This document shows positions 1 through 10,477 of a DNA stretch of 64,000 nt, one piece after another. Each line of letters starts with the position of its first letter. Position 1 is the first letter of the stretch. The DNA is taken from NCBI GenBank assembly GCA_030581615.1, contig JAKTTT010000058.1, positions 1 through 64,000 on the forward strand. Direction: 5' to 3'. The DNA is from Alloascoidea africana (lineage: Eukaryota; Ascomycota; Alloascoideomycetes; Alloascoideales; Alloascoideaceae). The notes under the pieces were generated by a model that had not been told where the DNA came from, made no database searches, and was given only the letters and a program-made list of their open reading frames with translations. Made by a program: the position numbers and the translations under genes.

Positions 1-171
1 GGCTGTCACGCGTAGCGGGATATTCCCGTCTCAGCTTAGCTAAGCTCACCCGAAGATTCGACTTAGCAATAGTATATAAGGACATCCATATCCCCCTATT
101 TAGAAGGTAGTTCAATAAGGATTTCTATACTTTGATTTTGATATTAGCTTCACGCCAATATCATTACAATA

Positions 172-258
172 GATAAGGATAAGAATAATAATGGATAATA
201 ATAACTTATGATAAGGAAAAAATTAACTGTCGTGAGATCATAATTTGATAATTTCATA
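172..258 (+). repeat. 87-bp direct repeat, copy 1
   Basis: This 87-bp AT-rich segment recurs without gaps at 1134-1220, with only scattered mismatches. Both copies end in the same motif, aatttgataatttcata. Downstream of this copy lies the 73-bp inverted repeat; downstream of the other copy lies a Gag-like relic. The segment therefore marks a duplicated breakpoint. Nothing in it looks coding. Confidence 0.85.
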
Positions 259-626
259 GTTTAAGGGTAAAGCCCTGAATAGAAGTCACGACATCGTGAC
301 AAATAATAATGTAATTTGTATAATATAAACAAAAGTAGAGTTGGTATCCATTCAGCTCCTTGTCAAAATCTTGAAGCACAGAGCTAGAAAATCTGGACCT
401 GATTAAAGATTCCAGGACCGAGCAAAATTTAAATGGGTGATTTTCGACCTCGTCAGCAGTGACAAATTTTTCAAGGTCAAAGTCAGCGGTAGAGACCGAG
501 TTGATTAGCTTTTTATCCAACCAAGATTTGAATAAGGGCCAGTAGTAACCTTTGTTTATATTATACAAATTACATTATTATTTGTCACAATGTCGTGACT
601 TCTATTCAGGGCTTTACCCTTAAACT
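258..626. repeat. 73-bp inverted repeat (foldback) with 223-bp spacer
   Basis: Positions 258-330 and 554-626 are reverse complements over 73 bp with one mismatch. The spacer 331-553 has weak Gag-like coding similarity on the minus strand. The arms contain gtcacgacatcgtgac, itself nearly palindromic. No target-site duplication is visible at the outer ends, so a foldback DNA element is not proven; an inverted duplication is equally possible. Confidence 0.85.
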
Positions 627-857
627 GGCCCAAATAGCTTTTGCCAGTCTTATATAGTTCTTTCTTAGAATATATAAAAGATCAAAACTCGTACTTCTGA
701 GTTTAGATCTTTAGTGCTTATACTTACAATAAAGATTACTGCTTTCTTGTTCAACAACCTTCAGTGTACTTCTCCTCCTTGGATGCTTTGATTGACTCCA
801 TAACAGAGTGGAAAACGTCAAAGGTGATGTCTCCATTAAATTTGAATTTTGTCATGG
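331..857 (-). mobile_element. Diverged Gag-like retroelement relic (fossil)
   Basis: Minus-strand pieces resemble the better preserved relic at 1846-2530: a short stretch near 757-857 starts like its amino end (KFKFNGDITFD against LFKFDEDFDIG), and 331-553 shares the pattern GYY-P-WL-FD. The inverted repeat described at 258-626 interrupts the region. It is clearly broken in several places and older than the two copies to its right. The family assignment is uncertain: a Gag-like protein of an LTR retrotransposon is the best guess from context (solo LTR and Ty3/gypsy relic elsewhere in the window), not from a recognised domain. Confidence 0.4.
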
Positions 858-1023
858 TTAAGGATAAAGATTGGAAATCTGTGAAATTGTAACTTGTGAA
901 ATTATAACTTGTATATGTGAAAATTGTAACTTGAATAGGTAACTTGTTAAATCGTAACTTGTTAAATCGATGAAGATCAATATAAAGGAAAAGGATTCCT
1001 TTATATAGACTTCAAGGAATATC

Positions 1024-1160
1024 TATGACTAAGGATAATGACTAAGAATAATGACTAATGGATAAGAGTAATAGATAAGAATAATAATAATAATAGATAA
1101 GGAAAATAATAGATAAGGATAAGAATAATAATAGATAAGGGTAAGAATAATAATAGATAA
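1024..1160. repeat. AT-rich microsatellite-like tract (gataa/aataat repeats)
   Basis: A low-complexity run of gataaggataagaataataata-like units with a strong purine bias on the plus strand. It overlaps the start of the second 87-bp direct repeat copy. No coding potential is seen. Confidence 0.8.
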
Positions 1161-1220
1161 TAATAACTTATGATGAATGAAAAATTAACTGCCGTGTGAT
1201 GGTAATTTGATAATTTCATA
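1134..1220 (+). repeat. 87-bp direct repeat, copy 2
   Basis: Gapless partner of 172-258. Directly after it a Gag-like reading frame begins in mid-protein (the residues match SYDKGYYLP of the minus-strand relic), so the repeat end coincides with a rearrangement junction. Confidence 0.85.
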
Positions 1221-1778
1221 AGTCCTACGACAAGGGGTACTACTTGCCCGTTGTAAAGTAATGGTTAATTATTACTCTCTCTCGTTTTACCAAGGCTTAC
1301 AACTTGGATGTCAAGTCTTTAATCAACACTGCTACCTCCGTCGACCGTTACCCCCCATATCTGAACAACTTCATACACTACCTGCTCACCATCAAGTTCT
1401 CGGACAAAGTGCTCAAATATTACTTGAAGTCGTACGAAGGCCTTGAACTTCTTTTCAAATTGGAAAAGGACTTTGCAACTCTTGATCTGGTTACTATGAC
1501 CAATCTACTTCAGGAATTGTTTGTCAATGTTGGAAAAGACGGCTCACGAATGGCTGACTTTGACGATAGATTGGCAATAATTGGTCATTACTTTGCAGAA
1601 CTGAAGCCTTTGTTCCCGGTTGTCACGATGTTCAACATCCCCAACACGACAATCGACAAAATTGGAACCCAACTTGGGGTTATCACTCGGGATGCCAGCT
1701 CGCTCAAAACGTTCAAGAAGCTAAGTCCAATGGAAATCCTGTGGAACATCGACGACCTTGCTAATAGAAACTTCATCC
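1219..1778 (+). mobile_element. Gag-like retroelement relic, plus-strand copy (fossil)
   Basis: The plus strand encodes residues closely matching those encoded on the opposite strand at 1846-2410, so the two copies are convergent with a 67-bp spacer (1779-1845). The amino-terminal part is missing: the copy starts at the end of the 87-bp direct repeat. The inner third of the arm (about 1527-1770) is almost identical to its partner, whereas the outer part is visibly more diverged. No known domain was recognised; Gag of an LTR element is an inference. The copy is broken. Confidence 0.45.
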
Positions 1779-1845
1779 TTGTTTTCAGCAATGTTGACCG
1801 TGGCAAAGGACGCGGTGGACACGGCGGGCAGAGAGTCGGTGGCCG

Positions 1846-2530
1846 GGATAAGGTTTCTATCAGCAAGATCGTAGATGTTCCACAGGATTTCCATTGGACT
1901 TAGCTTCTTGAACGTTTTGAGTGAGCTGGCATCCCGAGTGATAACCCCAAGTTGGGTTCCAATTTTGTCGATTGTCGTGTTGGGGATGTTGAACATCGTG
2001 ACAACCGGGAACAAAGGCTTCAGTTCTGCAAAGTAATGACCAATTATTGCCAATCTATCGTCAAAGTCAACCATTCGTGAGCCGTCTTTTCCAACATTAA
2101 CAAAAACCGTCCTGGAGCAGGTTCGTCATGGTTACCAGATCCAGTGTTTTGAAGTCCTTTTCCAGTTTAAAGAGGAGGTCAAGGCCTTCAAATGACTTCA
2201 CATAATACTTGAGCACTTTGTCCGAAAACTTGAGGGTGAGCAGGTAGTGTACAAAGTTATTGAGATAAGGAGGATTGCGATTGACTGAAGTGGCAGTGTT
2301 GAGCAAAGACTTAACATCAAAGTTGTAAGCTTTGGTAAAACGAGAGAGAGTAACGATTAACCATTCTTTCACAACGGGCAGGTAGTAGCCCTTGTCATAG
2401 GACTTGATATCGTCCTTCTCGCTGGTTTTCTCGAACGACTTGTAGACGTCGTCGCCGATGTCAAAGTCCTCGTCGAACTTAAACAGAGTTGTTGTGGTAG
2501 CAGCAGCGGTAGTCGAAACAGTGGCCATAA
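1846..2530 (-). mobile_element. Gag-like retroelement relic, minus-strand copy (fossil)
   Basis: The best preserved copy of the family. It opens at an ATG at 2528 with a Thr/Ala-rich leader, then an acidic segment (FDEDFDIGDD), then GYYLPVVKEWL and a mixed helical region. The copy is broken at least once. It is the inverted partner of 1219-1778. An alternative reading is a non-retroviral subtelomeric gene family, because no zinc knuckle, protease or reverse transcriptase follows it here. Confidence 0.45.
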
Positions 2531-2743
2531 TGAAGATGATTGACTTGAAATCTGTTAAAAGAGATCAAGAAAGGAATATAAAGTTGTATTGGTAAGTAGT
2601 AATAAAATGTAGATAAAAAGTGATAAGTAATAGGGATGGAGGTTGAACCCAAGAAGTGGGAATCGACCTCCTTATATTTTCTAGCTATGGGCGGGTAAAC
2701 GCCTGAAGCCCAGCACAACAATAAATTAGGGCACAACACATAA

Positions 2744-2776
2744 CGTAGTTCACATGCGAGCGGGCCACCTTTCACT
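2744..2776 (+). repeat. Left terminal inverted repeat of the Fot1/pogo element
   Basis: 33 bp, preceded by TA. It pairs with 3794-3826 with three mismatches. The shared inner core is cacatgcgagcg followed by ccacctttcac. Confidence 0.9.
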
Positions 2777-2823
2777 ACCTATCTTAATATAACAGACAAT
2801 TAAAACACAACCACAATAAAAAT

Positions 2824-3576
2824 CTACTCGGTACTACCCTTATCTGAATCTCTAGACATTTCTACATATTTTGTAAAAGTCCGCATGTTCTGACAAGCTT
2901 TCCCGCAAATACGACATCGCCGAATAGTCGCCGTAGCTCGCCTCAACCGACCACCAGATTGCCTTTTTTCATGAGCTACCTGCTTATCCACCTCCTTCTG
3001 AGCTATAAGGTCTTGACCTTCTCCTATAGAAAGGGCTCCTCCTTGCCGTATGCGTGTATTTTTGGCCCTCCGGTGCTTGCTAAGTCTCTCATTAGCCTCG
3101 CGAAGTGACCTATTCTCAGCACGCAGGAGGGCCACCTGGCGCATAAAAGACTGAGTTCCTTTAACAATCTTGTCAACAGCTTCATAAATTGATGTTGGAG
3201 AGCTGCTCTGGTGCCGGGCAATTGGATCTTTGATGTAGGCAGACTGTGAAGCGGTTTGTGGAAGGGCCTGTGGTGTCGAAAAGACCCAAGTTGTAGAAAT
3301 CCGCATCAGCAACACCATACTTGGCTCTCATATTCGCCACAAGCCGAAAACACGCGTTTATCACGTCTGGATCTTCGCATTGAGCCCTCTGGTAGTCGTA
3401 TGCGCGATTAAAGCGTGTCTTGAGCTCTGGTTGTCGCCCAGTGCTTCCCGACGCGTCCGCGTGAGCAGGAGATTGGCCATATCTTCAACACTAGAGAGGC
3501 GAGGAAAAAATCCTCCGATATCAAGGTCAAGAATGAACTTGACTAGAGTGTCCTCTTCTAGCAGGCTTAAACTCAT
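2824..3576 (-). pseudogene. Fot1/pogo transposase remnant
   Basis: Three minus-strand pieces fit the family in order. The amino end at 3576 downwards (MSLSLLEEDTLVKFILDLD and then DMANLLL) matches the CENP-B/Tc5-type helix-turn-helix DNA-binding domain. Near 3364-3290 the residues FRLVANMRAKYGVADADFYN match the stretch that normally leads into the first catalytic aspartate (FDETGF in relatives). The carboxy piece at 3318-2824 has SSPTSIYEAVDKIVKG, a Leu/Arg-rich helix (ALLRAENRSLREANERLS), RRAKNTRIRQGG and a degenerate zinc knuckle (CRICGK then CQN). About 300 residues of DDE core between the last two pieces are absent, and the frames are out of register. The gene cannot make active transposase. 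Confidence 0.85.
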
Positions 3577-3793
3577 TTAATTGGCAGGAGTATCAGCACG
3601 AGCGCGGGTTCTATTTATACTAGTGCGTAGTGTTGAATAGGGAACAGAGTAGATCTGGGCAGCTTTCCGTATGCTAAGTTTTGGGTCTTGTTTGATAGCC
3701 TGGGTAGCAAGGAGGAGATTGGCTTTTTTAAAACATGAATACATGTTATGTGGCAGAAGAAATTAATAGTTAAATAAGGAGCTTGGTAGAATT

Positions 3794-3826
3794 GTGAAAG
3801 GTGGCTCGCTCGCATGTGATCTACGC
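3794..3826 (-). repeat. Right terminal inverted repeat of the Fot1/pogo element
   Basis: Reverse complement of the left terminal repeat with three differences, followed by TA at 3827-3828. The position fixes the outer boundary of the transposon. Confidence 0.9.
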
Positions 3827-3828
3827 TA

Positions 3829-6097
3829 AATGATTTGTCTTTCAAAATTATCAGTCAGAGACCACACTATGTATTTTAACCCGCAACAAAACTAAGTCCA
3901 AGTTTATGCAATGTATATTATCCTCTTAGTTTTAACACAACACCTGGTGCTTAGTGTTTAGTAAATAATATACTTGGAATAATCAGGTTCCGATTTGTGC
4001 GTGGTCTAAGAAGTTACGTTTAAGCACTAACTCAATTTTATGGATGCCTAAAAGAAATAAAAAGTAATCAGTATCACGGGTAGTCATATTTTTTTAGCTG
4101 TCAGGATGAGCCCTCCTGGCTGAAATTCTGATGCTGAGCCTTGAATTTCCTCCGGTTTAGAATAAATCGATCTCTTTATAGCCTCTCAGTTGGCGAGTGC
4201 AGCCATATTTTCTCAAAAGATGCTTCGAGATGTGAGCTCTGTTTGCCCACCTATTGAATAGGCTTACTATTTTCCTATTCATTTTTATAACTTTTATCTT
4301 CCAACCTGTTCATTTCGGCATGAAATTCAGCCTATTACTTCCGTGGATCTAATGTCAAAGAGTAATAGCGCTGGTTCCTTATCTATTGACGAGTGGTAAC
4401 ACCTCTATTTTAGGCGGACAATTAGACTAAACGTGTACTTCTATAGTCAAGCTAAAAGATCCCGGGTTTTTATTCAGTCACTATCAATGAAACCGATACT
4501 CTATTCTGTGTAAAATTCATTCTTTATCTGTAAACCGGTTTCAATCCAAGAGATATGACCAGTAAACGGATTTAGTATCATATACTTGGTCAAATATTGC
4601 AAAAGATTTAAAGAACAGAATTGGAAGTCTGACAAGTCCTTTCTTCCTCCCTTCTCATGCTACCAGACTATCCAGTTCTGTAAAAACAAAGAATAGAGTT
4701 CAGGTTCGGATAGTTCTGTTTAAGACACTTGAAATAGTTTGGATTCTTATCTAGTATGATCTTGTCTTATTTTGTGGGGTTTTGATTCCAGGATTTTAAC
4801 TGAAGTGGCAGTTATCATCGAGGCTTCATCACCAGGAGAAACTAGGTTTTGCGGAAAGCATGAATTTTGGGCAGTTGAAAACTGGAGAAATGTTATGTGA
4901 CCTGAGTAGTCAATAAATAACAGACTGGCCACCATATAAAGGAAAAAGGAATAAAATAAATGACGAATCAAAATTGGAGATTTTGTGGTGGTTTAGTCAT
5001 TATAAGGAGTGCTCTGTTCTAGAAAGGAGTGTGCCTCCATTACAGAATTCAGGACAAGATAATAGAAAATATTTGCACCATTATTTTGGAACTGTTAAAC
5101 TTTCTAATTAAAAAGAAAAGCAGGGGGTGTCATTTCCGACAAGATAGCAAGCTCAATAACACCATGAAAAAGACAGAAGAATCAATAACGGGATTAAAGT
5201 GCTACAATAATCATCTCAATTGCCTGAGAATCTTTTTCTATCCCTAAAGATTAAACTTTGTGAGCATTCAAACCCACCTTCTACAACCACCGACCTTCAA
5301 AACAAAACAGACATTCCCTTCTTTTTTGTAAGCATTTATTCCAGAGGATGCCAAAGACAATTAATGATGTTTTACAAGCAAAGGAGGTCAGGCTGATTAT
5401 GTTTGTTGTTCCGCGGCAAATGCTGCAATGGTAAAAAGTACAGCCTTGCACAAGTCACCACTGAACACCAAAAATATATCAATTTCCACTACAGTCTAAA
5501 CACAAGCCCATAAGCAAGCACTTACTCTTACAACAGAAACGAAGTGGTGTCTGTTCAAATCAGAAATGCATTAGGTTATTTTGTGGTTCACAAGGGTTTC
5601 TCCACACACAACGCTCGGAACTTGAAGAGTCCGGTTATTTTTTATGCTAGAGGATGCCAACCTTTTAATCCAGCTAAGAGTAAATGTGTGACTAATGTTT
5701 TGGTTGTGGTGGCTGTTCAGTTCTGCAAATCACTGAACGTTAAAGTTCTAAAAATGGAACGCAACTCAGCTCTATAAATGACTCAAAATAACGCCAGCAA
5801 CACAGCATTTAGTCATGAATACACCTCAAGGAGATGAAGATAATCAGTATTGAAGGTTGAGTTGTGAGTGCATTGAGACTTGTATGGGTGCCAGGAACTG
5901 CAGACAGTGTTCCTAATTTAAACATTATCATACGCTCCTCTGAATTTTCCTCTAATCTAGCCCAATCTAGATGCTTTTTTTGCCCTGAAGATTACGGCTT
6001 TGATCTATTTTACCAGCATGCCAAAAAAGTTGAATTATAGACATTTCAATGCCATTGCAAAACTAAAGGAAAAAAAAAAGGTTGAAACTGTAACACT
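3829..6097. other. Gene-poor AT-rich stretch
   Basis: About 2.3 kb without a supportable gene. Only short open frames of 60-80 codons occur (for example 4747-4971 minus and 5544-5777 plus), none with recognisable similarity or conserved composition. No tRNA-like B-box sequence was noticed. It separates the repeat block on the left from the first housekeeping gene. Confidence 0.6.
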
Positions 6098-8887
6098 TTA
6101 TGTCTTATTCTTTCTTAGCCTGAAGTAATTGTTTCCATTGAGCCGATAGCCAAGGTGTTTTAAACTCATATCACTGGAACTTACTAAATCAAAGTTGAAT
6201 CTCGCTGTCCTGTCTAGAAACTCGCCACTTACCTGGTCTAATCTCGCGCACAGATCCCTAATTCTGCTATCTTCTCTTATTTCGAACCGATCGCCACCAT
6301 TCCCAGTATCATACTCAACTTGTAAATCATTAAGGCTTTCAACAAGAAGAGCATGTAGCTCCACATAACCCATATAAAAACTTGAAATTACGTTTAATAT
6401 TGAATGAAGTTGATGCTTGTAGTCTTCCTTCGTAAAATTGCCAATACTGTCTTCCGCCAATATGCCTCTTTGGACAATATCATCAAGGTAAACTTCATGT
6501 ATCCGGTAGATATCATCGATACTTAGATAGTTGTCGTTAATGTCTTCTGGAAGTGTTCCAAATGGAATAAGCACATCCTTTATTACATTTTTGCCTTTCT
6601 TATTGGAGATTAGCGCATTCTGAAATTTATCCCACGCTGTTGACAGAATGTCATTATTGAAATAAGTCTGGATCTCTGTTATGAATTTGATCATCAGGTA
6701 GCAAGTACAATTTGATTTTTTCCATTTTTTGTCCAATAGATGCCGTCTCTTGAACAAAGGATTGCTTTTTGGATATGCCAGATTTGATGGTGACCTTTTA
6801 CCGTTGAATAAACGACTATCTGAAGACGCTTCTCTCCATTGCCACCCAAGGACAATCTCGATTCTTTTCAGTTTCCATAAAAAGTTAAAAATCCTGAGAT
6901 AACTCTTCTGCTTAGATTTGTTAATTATGAAGTCCAGGGGAGGCGGAACATTATAATCAAGTGTGAAAACATCCCATCCAATACCTCCATGAGAAAGCTC
7001 CAAAACGCGAGCATCCAAATTCTTCAAGATGAGCGGGTGGTCATCGCGACAGCAGTTATTTTTTGATTCCTCCAAAATGCGGGTCAACTGGTGTGACGAA
7101 AGAGACGATGCAGGAGAGTTCAATAGGTCGCTACTGATTTCTATCAAATTTTGAATGAAATCGCCTTTCTGTAGAAGTAGATAGTCTTTCAACCCATACA
7201 AGTGCAACTTGAGTTTGAATTTTGTAAATATCACCTCATTAAGGTACTTCATAACTTCCTTGTAGTTTTGATTAACAACTCTTTCAAACTCTATTAAATT
7301 TTGGTCGTATAAGCCCTCTACATGGAAAAATCGTCGGCAAAGTGCGCTATACTTTTCTGCATGTGTGTTGACCCATTTCAATTCTCCACAGTTGGTTTTC
7401 AAAAACATCAAGTTCTTGCCTATGGAGAAAATCTTTTCGCTTAATTCTGTTGTGAAATAGACAGGACTATCTTCTTTGCAAAGAACTATTTCTCTGATAT
7501 TGAGTTTCTCGCCCATAATGCCCAGTGAGGTGTATTTGCTTCGTCTCCCATGTTGGGTCTTTACCGATGAGCTATCCGCAATCCTTTTTATGAAAAAATC
7601 GTCCTGCTTTTCGTCTAGATCTCCATTGCAAAACCAGTGCTCCAGAACACGATAATATGGCTCTGCTGCATTATTTAAAAGCCTCATTGATAAATAAGCT
7701 AGCTTTAAGTCTCCATTCATAGACATGTCGTATAATCTAGAAAGAAATTCGCCTGCCTTCATGTCCATAGTTTGTGTTTTAACAGAATAGAGTAACCTCA
7801 AATTCACAGTTTCCTCTTCCAGCAACAGTAAACAGCGGAGAAGTGTGACCTGGGGAGAATAGTTTACATCCGCTCCGGTCAGCTGTTGCTGGATTTGGAC
7901 CCCCAGCTCATTGACCAGCTTTACATAACCTTCAAGCTCTTCTTGTAGGGCACTTTGGAATGCGATTTTCACAGGACTTCTTCTAGTAAAGCCATGAGAA
8001 TGAGTAGCAGCTGCTTGTTGGAGTTGCTTGTATAGTAGTGCTGATTCAAACAACTTATGAAGGAGTCCGCTTTCTGGATATGAAATTGAAGATGGAAGCT
8101 GAATGCTTTTTCCATCCGCGGAAAAAGGGAAAATGGCAGATGTCGAGCCCAGCAGTGTGTAGGGAAGAGTTTGTAGTATTTCGAATGTTGTAGGCTTTGA
8201 TTTTTGTTTATAATTTGATGCAATCTCAGTTAGAGTTTGTATATTAGACATATTTATGCCACCACTTATGACACTCATGTTATCGGGAGTATTATCTCTA
8301 TCAAATGGTTTCGCAGCAGCAAAGCTTGATCCTGCCTGTGTTGGGGTATTAAATCTGTTTTCGTATCCCCATAACCCTGGCCTTTTTCCAGACTCACCTA
8401 AGACAGGTCCCATATGGCCCAGCATCCCCGTATTGCCCATTCGTTGTTGTTCAGCAGACAAGTATTCGTTGCCTTCTGAATTTTCGCGATAGATTAATCG
8501 AGCTAATTGTGTAGGCGTTCTGAATCGAGTTAAAACTGTCACGAACCTTTGGAGCTTGGCAGCTTTTTCAGGGTATCCTTGTTCGAAAACTAAGATCTGA
8601 TGTTAGACACAGGTCCGAATCAATACACCAAAGTTATACACTAACAGGTATTTCTAATTGTCGAAGTTGCCGCGTGAAGATCATAATCAAACCGCGGGAG
8701 CCTTCAGAGAGCTGTTAGAAACCAAGCAAAATGGTAGTATCCGGGGCACAACATACTCTTGGAACAGTATGCTGGCTTCATCCACTATGCTGTCAACATA
8801 TTCAGGAGTCAGACCGCTCTCCTGTGGAACCAATTGCCAGATCAACTGGGCCACTTTTGCCCGGTCGCCAATGTAAGGAGTAGCCAT
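6098..8887 (-). CDS. SPC98: Gamma-tubulin complex component 3 (Spc98/GCP3)
   Basis: Spc98 pairs with Spc97 and gamma-tubulin to nucleate microtubules at the spindle pole body. The main exon carries GCP3 hallmarks: GLLHKLFE, a GEFLSRLY block, SIGKNLMFLK, and near the end GWDVFTLDY followed by LRIFNFLWKLKRIE, the Grip2 segment diagnostic of GCP3 rather than GCP2. The open frame has no ATG at its start. Coding continues upstream to about 8596 (FEQGYPEKAAKLQRF), where ctaacatcag gives a branch point and acceptor. A first exon begins at ATG 8887 (MATPYIGDRAK). The donor is unclear: GTTTGA at 8692 keeps frame, but the canonical-looking GTATGT at 8756 does not with that acceptor. Total length is roughly 895 residues. 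The ends are well supported, the intron boundary only tentatively. Confidence 0.9.
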
Positions 8888-9406
8888 TCTGATCACTCTT
8901 CAAATGTAGTGGAATTGAAATGGAGAAGTGTATTATTGTTTACTGTTTGGTCCTCACATCCAAACTTCCGGACTCCTCAACATGAAGTAGCGGCTGGAGA
9001 TCAACCAACACTACCAAAACCGTTTCTAGCACTAGATGTGGCCCTATGTCGCGTCGGCCAGGAACTCAAGAAGATATGACTTGTTTTTTGAAAGATGTGC
9101 TAGCTATACCCTTGAGCAATATGCAACATAGTGCAAAGAGCACTATACTCTACCGTTTGCGTCCTACTTGATCATACAGTCACAATTAAAGCATTCAAAG
9201 ACGTCTACATTACTACTTCAAGTTTGATTTGAACACGCTTGCACTTGTGCCTCATGGCACACCAATATTAAATACACCATTCTGTTAAACGTGGACATTA
9301 ACTATCATCTAACAGGAATATCTACAAAAGATGCTATAAACATTATTACTATATCTTCCTAGTATACCAATTAAAGTCACAATGAACAATCCTAATATAA
9401 GTGCCT
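8888..9406. other. Intergenic: SPC98 5' region and SIS1 3' region
   Basis: About 520 bp. It must hold the SPC98 promoter and the 3' end of SIS1. The open frames present are not protein-like, and no clear TATA box was seen. Confidence 0.6.
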
Positions 9407-10426
9407 TTAAAAGTTGTTTTGAATAGCCTCTTTCTGTTCCGACGTCAGTCGCAGTGGGTAGTTAACTTTGTACGTGACAACCAAGTCGCCTTTTGTCCCT
9501 GGCTGTTTGCTGATGGGCATTCCCTGGCCTGGATATGTATGTGACTGATTTGGCTGGATAGGACTCTGATTTTCGATTTTAATTCTCTTCCCTTCGATTG
9601 TTTCCACGATCTTACTGAACCCCAGAAGCGATTCCTTGAACGATAAATGTAAATCCATTTTCAGATCATTGCCATCTCTGGTGAACACCGGGTGAGGTTT
9701 TTCTTCTATGATGAATTGTATATCTTGCCGAGATCCATCGGGGAGCAGGTCGCCTTCATTACTGAAAGTAACTTTTGTGCCTGCCTTCCAGCCGGGCCTA
9801 ATGGTGATTGTTTTAATTATATGGTCAGACGTTCCCATCCCCTTTCTCGAAATCTTCATTTTCTTAGTGCACCCTTTAGCCAGGTCTTCCAAAGTAACCG
9901 GGAGCTTCACCGTGAAGACATCCGATTCCCGTCGTCTTGGCTGTGAGCTTCCTCCAAAACCGCCAGCTCCAAACCGAGATGCACCTCCTCTGCCTCCACC
10001 TAAAAAGGAGGCAAAGGGATCATCTCCTCCCAGGCCATCACTCTGTGAAAATTGCTGAAAAATGTTGAAAGCGTCGTCCGTCGAAAATGGGTGACCTCCT
10101 CCAGTGGAAAAATGGAAGGTTCCAGGTTGGCCTCCACCAAAGCCAAACGGAGAGGCTCCAGCGCCAAAACCTCCTCCTCCATCTGCGCCAGGCATTGGGC
10201 CGCCGTGTCTGGCTGCTTCGAGTCCATACGAGTCATAAATTTGCCTTTTGTTTTCATTGCTTAGAATGTCAAAAGCTTCAGATATTTCTTTGAATTTTTC
10301 TGTGTCCCCTGTGGGCTTATCAGGATGATACTTTAATGCCATTTTGCGATATGCCTTTTTGATCTCATTGTCATTTGCATCTGGAGCAACCCCCAGTGTG
10401 GTGTACAGCTTGGTATCCTTGACCAT
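9407..10426 (-). CDS. SIS1: Type II J-protein, Hsp40 co-chaperone Sis1
   Basis: Sis1 delivers clients to cytosolic and nuclear Hsp70 and stimulates its ATPase. It also serves translation initiation and prion propagation in S. cerevisiae. The 339-residue product has a J domain at about 1-70 with HPD at 34-36, the family-typical start MVKDTKLY, and a Gly/Phe-rich linker at about 75-165. Two beta-barrel substrate-binding domains follow (KPGWKAGT-type signature seen as RPGWKAGTKVTF, then FKESLLGFSK). The carboxy end has the YPGQGMP dimer-region motif and no zinc finger, which separates it from Ydj1. Codons upstream of the ATG at 10426 are open, but the ATG aligns with yeast Sis1. It stands between ORC6 and SPC98 on the same strand. 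Confidence 0.96.
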   Translation of the reverse strand: MVKDTKLYTTLGVAPDANDNEIKKAYRKMALKYHPDKPTGDTEKFKEISEAFDILSNENKRQIYDSYGLEAARHGGPMPGADGGGGFGAGASPFGFGGGQPGTFHFSTGGGHPFSTDDAFNIFQQFSQSDGLGGDDPFASFLGGGRGGASRFGAGGFGGSSQPRRRESDVFTVKLPVTLEDLAKGCTKKMKISRKGMGTSDHIIKTITIRPGWKAGTKVTFSNEGDLLPDGSRQDIQFIIEEKPHPVFTRDGNDLKMDLHLSFKESLLGFSKIVETIEGKRIKIENQSPIQPNQSHTYPGQGMPISKQPGTKGDLVVTYKVNYPLRLTSEQKEAIQNNF

Positions 10427-10477
10427 GTCTGCTTGCAATCCTTCTAGTTTCTTGAGCTTTAGGTGGAAAAAAAAATG

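Larger units (their letters stand above)
2744..3826 (-). mobile_element. Fot1/pogo-type DNA transposon, internally deleted
   Basis: A 1083-bp element bounded by 33-bp terminal inverted repeats that match at 30 of 33 positions, beginning acgtagttcacatgcgagcg on the left. It is flanked on both sides by TA (2742-2743 and 3827-3828), the target duplication expected of the Tc1/mariner-pogo superfamily. On the minus strand it carries remnants of both ends of a filamentous-fungus Fot1-type transposase, while the catalytic DDE centre is missing. It sits about 210 bp from the start of a Gag-like relic. It would be non-autonomous but has complete ends, so movement by a related transposase is conceivable. 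Confidence 0.88.

Noticed and set aside
1219-2530. Reading the Gag-like pair as a host gene family
   Set aside because: It cannot be fully excluded, but the truncated, inverted, repeat-flanked copies beside a transposon fit a mobile-element relic better than a functional gene.
5029-5777. Two plus-strand frames of 72 and 77 codons in the gene-poor stretch
   Set aside because: They have no recognisable motif, random composition and no start context. They are expected by chance in AT-rich DNA.
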